Notes: generated from the letters alone by a model not told the origin. Counted from the stretch's first letter, positions 1 to 5,060 are shown. The stretch: 5,131 nucleotides of DNA from Candidatus Babeliales bacterium (GCA_025451595.1 JANWKD010000015.1:1-5131), one strand, 5' to 3'. Numbers and translations are program-made.

Positions 1-251
1 GCATTGTATTTGCAAAATTGAAAGGCGTCATAACCAGCACCGCAACCTATTTCGAGTACCCTTTTGTGTTGCCAGGATTTAAAGTTGACAACATCATCAA
101 GCCAAGGCGTTTCTAGCGAAAATCGTTTTTCTAGAACAGAATCGAAAAATTCCTTAGTGCCTCGATCATAATTATTGCCAAACGTTGATCCAGCAGGGGT
201 TGCTCCCCAGACTTTTTTACTATTTTCTTTGACTTGATCATTATAGTTCAT
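1..251 (-). CDS. SAM-dependent methyltransferase, class I (partial, 3' end beyond window)
   Basis: Only the N-terminal 83 residues are present; the gene runs off the left edge. The reading frame opens with ATG at 251, preceded by AAAGGT (a usable Shine-Dalgarno) about 8 bases upstream. Residues 64-75 read RVLEIGCGAGYD, the glycine-rich motif I that binds S-adenosylmethionine in Rossmann-fold methyltransferases. The preceding segment, with VWGATPAGSTFG near residues 14-25, GTKEFF near 31-36 and PWLDD near 49-53, resembles the N-terminal extension found before motif I in a common group of small-molecule methyltransferases. The methyl acceptor cannot be inferred because the substrate-binding half is missing. 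The gene lies 45 bases after the ABC transporter ATPase on the same strand with no convincing terminator between, so it is probably the last or a late gene of that operon. A weak internal promoter in the ATPase 3' end is possible. The family call is solid; the specific function is unknown. Confidence 0.85.
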   Translation of the reverse strand, partial: MNYNDQVKENSKKVWGATPAGSTFGNNYDRGTKEFFDSVLEKRFSLETPWLDDVVNFKSWQHKRVLEIGCGAGYDAFQFCKYN

Positions 252-271
252 TATTACTACCTTTATTTTAA

Positions 272-287
272 TATAAGCTATCTTATA
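272..287 (-). other. Short AT-rich hairpin between ATPase and methyltransferase genes
   Basis: A perfect inverted repeat, TATAAG-CTAT-CTTATA, gives a 6-bp stem with a 4-base loop in the 45-base gap. It has one G-C pair and no T tract after it, so it is too weak to call a terminator. It could modulate translation or partial readthrough into the methyltransferase, or be chance in AT-rich DNA. Confidence 0.25.
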
Positions 288-296
288 ATGTATGAT

Positions 297-1022
297 TTAA
301 ATAGGCAATAGTTGCTCTTTTTGAGACCCTAAAAATTTTTGAATAATAGGACAATTATTATTTGTTTCTCTCCTATCGCAAAATTCAGCGACTGCGCCAT
401 TTTCAATATAATAGACACGATCAAAGATCTTGTTTATAAAGCTCATATCCTGACTTGAAATTCCAACTATCAGACCTTGTGCTGTAAGTCGTTTTAATAT
501 AGTCATTAATATATCGGCATTAAATGGATCGAGGCTTGCGGTTGGTTCGTCAAGTAATAACACCTTTGGCTTTAAACATAATGCTCTGGCAATTGCAACT
601 CGTTGCTTTTGCCCGCCCGATAATTCTGAAGGATATGCGATGGCTAGAGTAAGCATATCAAGCTCTTGAAGTGCCTCATGCGCAATAGTTTTCGCTTGAT
701 GGTGCGATAGTCCATGAACAAGCAACGGGTCAATGCAATTTTGCTCGACCGTCAAGTGCGGAAAAAGATTAAAATCTTGAAATACGTATCCGATAGTTTC
801 TGATCGCTCTTTAGGAGACATGTCTTTTAGTTTTTTATTATCGATCGTAATTTCGCCTTGAGATACGGGCAATAAATTAATTAATGATTTGAGCAACGTT
901 GTTTTTCCCGAACCACTTTTACCGATAAAAAGCGTAATTCGTCCGGAAGTTAAGGTGCAGGAGACTGATTGCAGAATTTTTTTATTTTTAATAATAACAT
1001 CTATTGCATTAACGATAACCAT
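297..1022 (-). CDS. Polar amino-acid ABC transporter, ATP-binding subunit (GlnQ/HisP type)
   Basis: This is the cytoplasmic ATPase that powers the importer encoded with it. From the ATG at 1022 it is 241 residues, normal for the GlnQ/ArtP/HisP group. Motifs in order are Walker A GKSGSGKT (34-41), Q-loop glutamine in VFQDFNLFPHLT (Q82), ABC signature LSGGQKQR (134-141), Walker B VLLLDE (154-159) and D-loop SLDP (163-166). The H-loop is unusual: where relatives have T-H-E/D, this protein reads S-Q-D at 190-192, so the switch histidine is glutamine (Q191). The ATG at 1022 has AAAGGA six bases upstream. An in-frame TTG at 1040 would add six residues but has nothing comparable, so I reject it. The start overlaps the permease 3' end by 14 bases, implying translational coupling. 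Nucleotide binding and the family are clear. The transported amino acid cannot be read from this subunit. Confidence 0.95.
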   Translation of the reverse strand: MVIVNAIDVIIKNKKILQSVSCTLTSGRITLFIGKSGSGKTTLLKSLINLLPVSQGEITIDNKKLKDMSPKERSETIGYVFQDFNLFPHLTVEQNCIDPLLVHGLSHHQAKTIAHEALQELDMLTLAIAYPSELSGGQKQRVAIARALCLKPKVLLLDEPTASLDPFNADILMTILKRLTAQGLIVGISSQDMSFINKIFDRVYYIENGAVAEFCDRRETNNNCPIIQKFLGSQKEQLLPI

Positions 1023-1656
1023 GATGAATCCTTTTTTCAATTAAAATGCTTATGAGTTGCAACGTTGCTGAAAAAAGCAAATAAATACCGGCAATAGTCA
1101 AATAAACTGGCACTGGGTTTAATTCTCGCGAAATAATGTTCATGCCAGAGCGTGTTAATTCGATAATGCCAATAGTGGCAAATAAGGAAGTGCTTTTCAA
1201 AAGTTTTTCTAGTTCACCCAATAATGGTAAAAGTACGTTGCGAAATGCTTGAGGCAGAATAATGCGCTTTAACGTTGCGTTCAATGGATATCCTAAGCTC
1301 CTGCATGCATCCCATTGACCTTGTGATAGACTATCAATTCCAGAACGAATAATTTCAGTCACATAACCGCTTGAACAAATACCAAGCGCACTACAAGCAG
1401 CAATAAAGCTTGGTATTTGAATGTCAAGCAGTGAGGGCAAAACAAAATATGCAATGAGAATTTGTACATACGCAGGCACGCCTTTAGTAATAAAAGCATA
1501 TATCCGAATCGCATTAAAAGTTACCGGATGAGCAAGAGCGTGGCAGCTGGCAATACCTAATACTAATCCTATGGATAAGCTCAGGATACCACTTACAATC
1601 CATGCGGCGATGGTAACGGTAGCGCCTTGCATTAATAATGGCATATATTCAATCAT
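1009..1656 (-). CDS. Polar amino-acid ABC transporter, permease subunit (HisM/GlnP type)
   Basis: An inner-membrane subunit of 215 residues, the usual size for HisM/GlnP/ArtQ permeases. Hydrophobic stretches near residues 11-39, 52-76, 82-104, 140-165 and 183-206 fit about five membrane helices. The KGVPAYVQILIAYFVLP stretch (58-74) corresponds to the family motif RGTPxLVQLxFxYFGLP. The cytoplasmic EAA loop that docks on the ATPase is recognisable at about 113-135 (QWDACRSLGYP, then ILPQA). Only one permease gene is present, so the channel is probably a homodimer, as known for GlnP-type systems. The start ATG at 1656 overlaps the stop of the binding-protein gene as ATGA; a second ATG at codon 5 is possible, but the overlap favours the first. 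The 3' end overlaps the ATPase gene by 14 bases. Together with its neighbours it forms one importer; substrate is unresolved. Confidence 0.95.
   Translation of the reverse strand: MIEYMPLLMQGATVTIAAWIVSGILSLSIGLVLGIASCHALAHPVTFNAIRIYAFITKGVPAYVQILIAYFVLPSLLDIQIPSFIAACSALGICSSGYVTEIIRSGIDSLSQGQWDACRSLGYPLNATLKRIILPQAFRNVLLPLLGELEKLLKSTSLFATIGIIELTRSGMNIISRELNPVPVYLTIAGIYLLFSATLQLISILIEKRIHHGYR
1029..1034 (-). promoter_or_regulatory. Shine-Dalgarno that fixes the ATPase start
   Basis: AAAGGA on the minus strand lies six bases ahead of the ATG at 1022, inside the permease coding region. It lies downstream of the alternative TTG at 1040, so it can only serve the ATG and supports the shorter protein. 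Confidence 0.7.
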
Positions 1657-2429
1657 TCAATATTCCATTTTTGTTCTAATTGTTTGATAATACCATCGCG
1701 ATTGAGCTGATCAACCGCTTGTTGAATTTGATTGATTAATTGATCATTATCTTTTTTTATCGCAATACCTATGCCATTTACTTGATTTTCAGGAGTAAGT
1801 GGAATGTCTAAAAGCTGTATTTCTGGATATTTTTTTTTAAATTTATTGGCAATGGCTGGTTCGACGAATGCCGCATCGGTTTTGCCATATTGTATATTTA
1901 AGAGCGCATCGTCGACCTTTTCTGTTGGCTTAGTAATGATAAATGAGTAGCTACGCAATACGACATCTTGTGCTGATGCAGGTTCGACTGCAATAGTCAT
2001 ATTTTGCATATCATCAATTGATTTAATCTTCGCGGGTATGGTTTTCCAAAAAATAAGGGGATATGAAGTAGTTTTTTCACCGCTATAACGGACCATAGCA
2101 ACTTTTTCTAAACGATTTTGGGTTACTGATAGCCCCCAAATAATAGCATCAATAGAACCTTGTTCTAAAGCGATAAATAAAGGCGCCATTGAACCCAAAT
2201 CTTTGATGATTAGCTCTTTGTTCATTTTTTGCGCAAGTGCATGAGCAACATCGATATCGAATCCTTCATATTGACCCTGCGAGTTGATGCTGACAAAAGG
2301 TGCATAACCGGCTGCCGTACCAATAACAAGTGCGGTATTGTTTCTTGATGGTGATTTTGATTTTTTTGCGAAATATATGCTTACTGCAATAAGTATAAGT
2401 AAGCATGTAATAAGAGGTATACGTTTCAT
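1653..2429 (-). CDS. Extracytoplasmic amino-acid-binding protein, family 3 (ABC importer)
   Basis: A 258-residue solute-binding protein (SBP_bac_3; HisJ/GlnH/ArtJ relatives) that captures the amino acid and delivers it to the permease. Residues 1-20 are a basic start plus a hydrophobic stretch, so it is exported or N-terminally anchored. No proper lipobox follows: the sole cysteine (C9) sits inside the hydrophobic core. Family landmarks are IGTAAGYAPF (36-45), EGFDIDVA (55-62), IDAIIWGLSVTQNR (93-106) with the ligand-carboxylate arginine expected at R106, IAVEPASAQD (146-155) and TDAAFVEPAIA (184-194). In HisJ the last segment carries an aspartate (FQD) that contacts the ligand amino group; here it is glutamate (E190). 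Glutamine, arginine or another polar amino acid is possible; I cannot choose. The ATG overlaps the stop of the upstream regulator gene as ATGA, with GGA about six bases ahead. The C terminus looks complete. Confidence 0.93.
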   Translation of the reverse strand: MKRIPLITCLLILIAVSIYFAKKSKSPSRNNTALVIGTAAGYAPFVSINSQGQYEGFDIDVAHALAQKMNKELIIKDLGSMAPLFIALEQGSIDAIIWGLSVTQNRLEKVAMVRYSGEKTTSYPLIFWKTIPAKIKSIDDMQNMTIAVEPASAQDVVLRSYSFIITKPTEKVDDALLNIQYGKTDAAFVEPAIANKFKKKYPEIQLLDIPLTPENQVNGIGIAIKKDNDQLINQIQQAVDQLNRDGIIKQLEQKWNIE

Positions 2430-2731
2430 GTTTTTTCCATTTTCTTCATCTTAGTAAGAACTGTTTTATATCCTTGGTACGGTTCAGTCTTTAAAAACCG
2501 TGCAATTCGAGTAATGGTTGCTAAACTAACGCCCGTAAGGGCATGAATTTCGCGATACGATAGCTTATTTTCTTCAAGGAGTTTGCAAACATTCCATCGT
2601 TCAGCCAGCGCTTTTAATTCTTGCGGTGTGCATAAATCTTTCATAAAACGAGCCATTTCTTCATTGGTTTCGATAAGCAATAATGCCTGATAAAGCTCGT
2701 CAGTAAGGGTGCTAATGTCTTTTATTTCCAT
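2426..2731 (-). CDS. TrpR-superfamily regulator, YerC/YecD-like
   Basis: A 101-residue all-helical DNA-binding protein, matching the Trp-repressor superfamily in length and layout. Residues 35-52 (TPQELKALAERW, then LL) match the TrpR helix carrying Arg54, here R45. Residues 58-80 (SYREIHALTGVS, then LATITR) form the helix-turn-helix and include the equivalent of TrpR Arg84, here R75. The residue after R75 is Ile rather than TrpR Gly85, and the Ser88 position is Phe, so tryptophan binding as in E. coli TrpR is doubtful. The SYREI...TGVS.ATITR pattern is closer to the poorly characterised YerC/YecD group. The gene is the first of the transporter operon, about 40 bases after a good promoter, and its stop overlaps the binding-protein start. 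I infer that it represses its own operon in response to an amino acid or related ligand. Family call is strong, role is inferred. Confidence 0.88.
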   Translation of the reverse strand: MEIKDISTLTDELYQALLLIETNEEMARFMKDLCTPQELKALAERWNVCKLLEENKLSYREIHALTGVSLATITRIARFLKTEPYQGYKTVLTKMKKMEKT

Positions 2732-2765
2732 ATTCTATTCTTTCAAAACAACTCATTCTGTTCTA

Positions 2766-2808
2766 TTGTTATATCATATTAGCACAAAAGAACAATCGTT
2801 GTCAACAA
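2766..2808. promoter_or_regulatory. Candidate operator: TTGT/ACAA dyads over the promoter
   Basis: The 11-base palindrome ACAA-TCG-TTGT (2792-2802) overlaps the -35. A further ACAA (2805-2808) follows, with TTGT-CA-ACAA at 2799-2808. A longer imperfect dyad at 2766-2787 (TTGT....ACAA, 7 of 11 base pairs matching) brackets the -10. Five TTGT/ACAA half-elements in 43 bases straddling the promoter suit a dimeric helix-turn-helix repressor such as the product of the next gene. AT-rich background makes chance occurrence possible, and no similarity to the E. coli trp operator is visible. Confidence 0.4.
2776..2805 (-). promoter_or_regulatory. Sigma-70-type promoter of the transporter operon
   Basis: On the minus strand a consensus -35 TTGACA (2800-2805) is followed after 18 bases by TAATAT (2776-2781), itself preceded by TGC, giving an extended -10. 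Expected transcription start is near 2769, leaving a leader of roughly 38 bases before the regulator ATG at 2731. It is the best promoter match in the window. Confidence 0.75.
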
Positions 2809-2810
2809 AT

Positions 2811-2834
2811 AAAAAATCTCCGCTTTTTCGGCAG
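2811..2834 (-). terminator. Probable rho-independent terminator after the paralog cluster
   Basis: On the minus strand the arms CTGCCG and CGGAG pair with one bulged G around the loop AAAAAG (2818-2834). An A and six T residues (2811-2816) follow. It lies about 50 bases after the stop of the last exported paralog and just ahead of the transporter promoter, where a transcription unit boundary is expected. The stem is short (five pairs plus a bulge), so confidence is moderate. Confidence 0.5.
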
Positions 2835-2859
2835 GGACTTATAATTTCTATTAAATATT

Positions 2860-2879
2860 ACTGAAAGGACTGTTCAGTC
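2860..2879 (-). other. Overlapping alternative hairpins just after a stop codon
   Basis: ACTGAA (2860-2865) and TTCAGT (2873-2878) form a 6-bp stem with a 7-base loop. The overlapping GACTG-TT-CAGTC (2868-2879) is self-complementary and uses some of the same bases, so the two folds exclude each other. The element starts three bases after the stop of the 2882-3556 gene and has no adequate T tract. It could protect the mRNA 3' end or assist the terminator at 2811-2834. Confidence 0.3.
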
Positions 2880-2881
2880 AA

Positions 2882-3556
2882 TTATAGTCCATTAAGTTCT
2901 TGATATTCATTAAGTTCTTTTTGAAATGTGGTCTTAAAAAATGCTTCATAACGATAAGTTGCTTCATCATCTTCCTTTAGTATCATATATTTTATATATA
3001 AGCGCTTTGTTGAATCTTTGTAAGGATCACCAAAAATTTCCTTCATCCAGTCGGCACTCTTTTTGTTTTTTCTATTTGCAATTTTTTCAGTGCCGTTTGT
3101 TCCTTCATATGCAATGTCATTTCCAATATAGGTCGGGCCTTTTCTCTTTCCGTATATTACTTCTTCTATAGCATAAATAGTATTAGAATCGGGCAATTCT
3201 ATATTACTTTCTGTATAGGTTTGTTGATCTAGATTTAAATCTGTTTTTTCTTGAACTATTATAGTTTTGGGTTTTGTTTTTAACTTATTTAATATTTTTG
3301 TCCATTCAGTGTTGTTAAGCTTTCGGTATTTAATAGATAATTTTTTGTCATCGCCTACGTAGGGATCACCAAAAGTTTCATTCATCCAATTACCAGACTT
3401 ACGATTAAAAAACTTATCAGTAACGTCAACGCTATTTTTTTCATCGATCCCATAGGCAACTTTGGTAACAATAAGCATTCTTGCAGGTAAAGGTAATAGA
3501 ATTGATAGCAAAAGTATTAAGTTGATTGTAATGAAAATCTTTTTATTATAAAACAT
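2882..3556 (-). CDS. Exported protein with two DNAJC11-C-terminal-like domains (paralog 1 of 3)
   Basis: A 224-residue protein of unknown function. Residues 1-25 are a signal peptide: basic start NKK, leucine-rich core, then LPLPA with probable cleavage after A25. The mature part has two diverged copies of one domain. Copy 1 (about 29-110) contains VAYG, DVTDKFFNR (44-52), NWMNETFGDP (56-65), KKLSIKY (71-77) and TIIVQEKTDLNL (98-109). Copy 2 (about 129-190) contains VIYG, DWMKEIFGDP (169-178) and KRLYIKY (184-190), but has lost the DVTDKF segment (KIANR remains). The spacing of YG, DVT, FGDP..G, K-L-I-Y and the following V-E-LNL resembles the DNAJC11 C-terminal domain (DUF3395); this is from memory, not a search. 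The protein ends in ELNGL, a tail echoed in its paralogs. ATG at 3556 has AAGGA six bases upstream. It is the last gene of the cluster. The export call is firm; the domain name is tentative. Confidence 0.85.
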   Translation of the reverse strand: MFYNKKIFITINLILLLSILLPLPARMLIVTKVAYGIDEKNSVDVTDKFFNRKSGNWMNETFGDPYVGDDKKLSIKYRKLNNTEWTKILNKLKTKPKTIIVQEKTDLNLDQQTYTESNIELPDSNTIYAIEEVIYGKRKGPTYIGNDIAYEGTNGTEKIANRKNKKSADWMKEIFGDPYKDSTKRLYIKYMILKEDDEATYRYEAFFKTTFQKELNEYQELNGL

Positions 3557-3610
3557 ATGGTATCCTTTTTTAATGAAACTTAACTATATTCTATTATGAT
3601 TTTATTAATT

Positions 3611-3653
3611 CTAAGAATTACAAATTCCTAGTAACTAATAAGTTTTTACTTAT
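3611..3653 (-). other. Two consecutive hairpins in the gap between paralogs 2 and 1
   Basis: Directly after the stop of the upstream gene, ATAAGT-TTTT-ACTTAT (3638-3653) gives a 6-bp stem with a 4-base loop. A second stem pairs CTAAGAATT (3611-3619) with AATTCCTAG (3623-3631) around a 3-base loop. Its nine pairs are complete only in the minus-strand RNA, where the A.C mismatch of the other strand becomes a G.U wobble, which suits the direction of transcription. Neither has a T tract, so they look more like RNA-stabilising or processing elements than terminators. No convincing promoter is seen in the 98-base gap. Confidence 0.35.
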
Positions 3654-3654
3654 G

Positions 3655-4350
3655 TTATAGTCCATTGATGGGGGAGTCTTCGCTCAATATTTTTGAAGTT
3701 GACGGTTGCGTAATAGCATAAGCATCTGTATCAACTATTCCATATTTGATATATAATTTTTTTGTTTTACCTTCAAAAGGATCACCGAAAGTGTCATTCA
3801 TCCAATTTTTATTATTATTGGTTCGATTACCGAACTTATAAGTCCCTATTATTGCCTTATCTTCAAATGAACCAGTCTTTTTGGTCGTTTCATATGCTAC
3901 ATATTCAATAGCATAAACAGTATTAGCATTAGGCAGTTCTACCTTGCTTGCAAATTGATCATTTGATTCTTCTAGATTTAATTTTGTTCCTTCCGGAATC
4001 TCTATAGTTTTGAGTTTTATATTATTATGCTCCCATGCTTCCTTATTGATTTTTGAGTATTTAATAGATAATTTTTTGTCTTTCCCCGATGCTGGATCAC
4101 CAAACAGTTCATTCATCCAATTATCCCCGCTACGATTAAAAAATTTATCGGTAACGTCTTTACCGTCTATGTAACGGTTGGCATCTATGGGATAGGAGCC
4201 ATATTTGACGCTCTGTTTTGGGTCGTCTTTACGTTTTTCTATGCCATAGACTACTTTGCTAACAAAAAGCACCCTTTTTGCGTAAGAAGGTAATAGAATT
4301 GATAGCAAAAATAATAGGTTGATTGTAGAAATTTTTTTATTATAATTCAT
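3655..4350 (-). CDS. Exported protein with two DNAJC11-C-terminal-like domains (paralog 2 of 3)
   Basis: A 231-residue paralog of its two neighbours; function unknown. The signal peptide (1-24) ends LPSYA, a good signal peptidase I site (S-Y-A). Copy 1 of the domain (about 28-127) is enlarged by roughly 18 residues between VVYG and DVTDKFFNR (65-73), including a YGSYPIDANRY segment. It continues with NWMNELFGDP (77-86), KKLSIKY (92-98) and TIEIPEGTKLNL (115-126). The IPEGTKLNL stretch is the clearest match to the DUF3395 consensus, whose end usually reads as a V-x-EG-x-x-L-x-L segment. Copy 2 (about 148-203) has FGNR, NWMNDTFGDP (182-191) and KKLYIKY (197-203). The tail SPINGL matches the L/I-N/E-G-L end of the paralogs. 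Start ATG at 4350 has AAAAGGA six bases upstream. It begins 47 bases after the neighbour's stop with no clear terminator or promoter between, so co-transcription is likely. Confidence 0.85.
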   Translation of the reverse strand: MNYNKKISTINLLFLLSILLPSYAKRVLFVSKVVYGIEKRKDDPKQSVKYGSYPIDANRYIDGKDVTDKFFNRSGDNWMNELFGDPASGKDKKLSIKYSKINKEAWEHNNIKLKTIEIPEGTKLNLEESNDQFASKVELPNANTVYAIEYVAYETTKKTGSFEDKAIIGTYKFGNRTNNNKNWMNDTFGDPFEGKTKKLYIKYGIVDTDAYAITQPSTSKILSEDSPINGL

Positions 4351-4397
4351 TGATTATCCTTTTTTTAGAAATATCTTTCAGTTTTAAGTTTCTTACG

Positions 4398-5054
4398 TTA
4401 CAATCCTTCAATCCCTTGTTTTTCCTCCAGTTTTTTTATTATTGTCGAAGGAGAATTGTACCCAATAGATTTATATTCGTTTAAAGCTTGTGAATAATCA
4501 TTTTCATCAATTAATAGATATTTTATATATAATTTTTTAGTTGTACCTTGGTAAGGATCACCAAATGTTTCATTCATCCAGTCAGTATCATTTGGTCGGT
4601 TTGCAAATTTATCGGTTACATTCGATATTAAACCGTATGCTGCTGCTTCATATGCTGCCGCCTCAATAATATAGATAGTATTAGAATCTTGTATTTTACC
4701 TACGGCACTATACGGTTGTTGTTCAAGATTCAACCCTCTTCTTTCAGGAATTATTAACGTTTTTGGTTGCGTTTTTAGTAATCTCGAAAAATTGCTCCAT
4801 TGGACTGCATTTAATTTTTTATAATATATATATAATTGTTTTGTTACATTAAAAGGATTGCCAAGAGTTTCCTTCATCCAATTACTATTATTTTTTCTGT
4901 TAAAAAATTTATCAGTAACATTTTTATTATTGTTTTCATCTAAGCCATAAGCAACCTTGGTAACAATCAGGACATATCCGGCATGAATAGGTAATAGAAT
5001 TGATAGTAAAAGCATTAGGTTGATGGTAATGAAAATTTTTTTATTATAAATCAT
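4398..5054 (-). CDS. Exported protein with two DNAJC11-C-terminal-like domains (paralog 3 of 3)
   Basis: A 218-residue paralog, first of the three in transcription order. The start at 5054 is chosen because MIYNKKIFITINL aligns with the first residues of the paralogs and GGGGA lies six bases upstream. An upstream in-frame TTG at 5114 would add a 20-residue hydrophobic extension that no paralog shares and would fall inside the promoter. The signal peptide ends LPIHA (A25). Copy 1 has VAYG (34-37), NVTDKFFNR (45-53), NWMKETLGNP (58-67; here GNP replaces GDP), QLYIYY (73-78) and TLIIPERRGLNL (99-110). Copy 2 has AYGL preceded by a duplicated EAAAY (131-140), NVTDKFANR (145-153), DWMNETFGDP (158-167) and KKLYIKY (173-179). 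Here copy 2 is closer to the consensus than copy 1, the reverse of paralog 1. The protein ends GIEGL. Function unknown; probably secreted or periplasmic. Confidence 0.85.
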   Translation of the reverse strand: MIYNKKIFITINLMLLLSILLPIHAGYVLIVTKVAYGLDENNNKNVTDKFFNRKNNSNWMKETLGNPFNVTKQLYIYYKKLNAVQWSNFSRLLKTQPKTLIIPERRGLNLEQQPYSAVGKIQDSNTIYIIEAAAYEAAAYGLISNVTDKFANRPNDTDWMNETFGDPYQGTTKKLYIKYLLIDENDYSQALNEYKSIGYNSPSTIIKKLEEKQGIEGL

Positions 5055-5060
5055 TAGCTT

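Larger units (their letters stand above)
2882..5054 (-). repeat. Tandem array of three paralogous genes, six domain copies
   Basis: A recognisable 27-28 base signature encoding the WM(N/K)xxxG(D/N)P core recurs six times, twice per gene. On the plus strand it starts GGATCACCAAA or a close variant and ends TTCATCCA(AT/G). Copies begin near 3024, 3363, 3779, 4094, 4555 and 4855. The arrangement implies an ancient internal duplication of one domain followed by more recent duplication of the whole gene, because first copies resemble first copies of neighbours in the signal-peptide-proximal half. Confidence 0.75.

Noticed and set aside
1023..1040. TTG start adding six residues to the ATPase
   Set aside because: The ATG at 1022 has AAAGGA at ideal spacing and gives the normal family N terminus.
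2403..2429. Lipoprotein signal with Cys9 of the binding protein
   Set aside because: The residues before it (L-I-T) do not give a proper lipobox and only eight residues precede it, with the hydrophobic core lying after the cysteine instead of before.
2732..2765. Leader of the transporter operon examined for a riboswitch or tryptophan leader peptide
   Set aside because: The leader is only about 38 bases, with no room for an aptamer, and no short Trp-rich reading frame is seen.
2868..2879. GACTGTTCAGTC palindrome considered as a LexA-like or other operator
   Set aside because: It does not match the CTGT-N8-ACAG or GAAC-N4-GTTC patterns and sits just after a stop codon and before a terminator, not at a promoter.
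2941..3171. Plus-strand open frame of 76 codons
   Set aside because: It lies antisense inside the coding region of an exported paralog, has no Shine-Dalgarno, and its Leu/Phe/His-rich composition is what the reverse of that gene would give.
4351..4397. Gap between paralogs 3 and 2 examined for promoter or terminator
   Set aside because: Only a 4-bp GAAA/TTTC stem and weak AT-rich -10-like strings are present; nothing beyond the Shine-Dalgarno is supportable.
3024..4883. Six recurring 27-28 base motifs considered as a CRISPR or intergenic repeat array
   Set aside because: They are in frame, degenerate, irregularly spaced by hundreds of bases and encode the same peptide core; they are protein-domain repeats.
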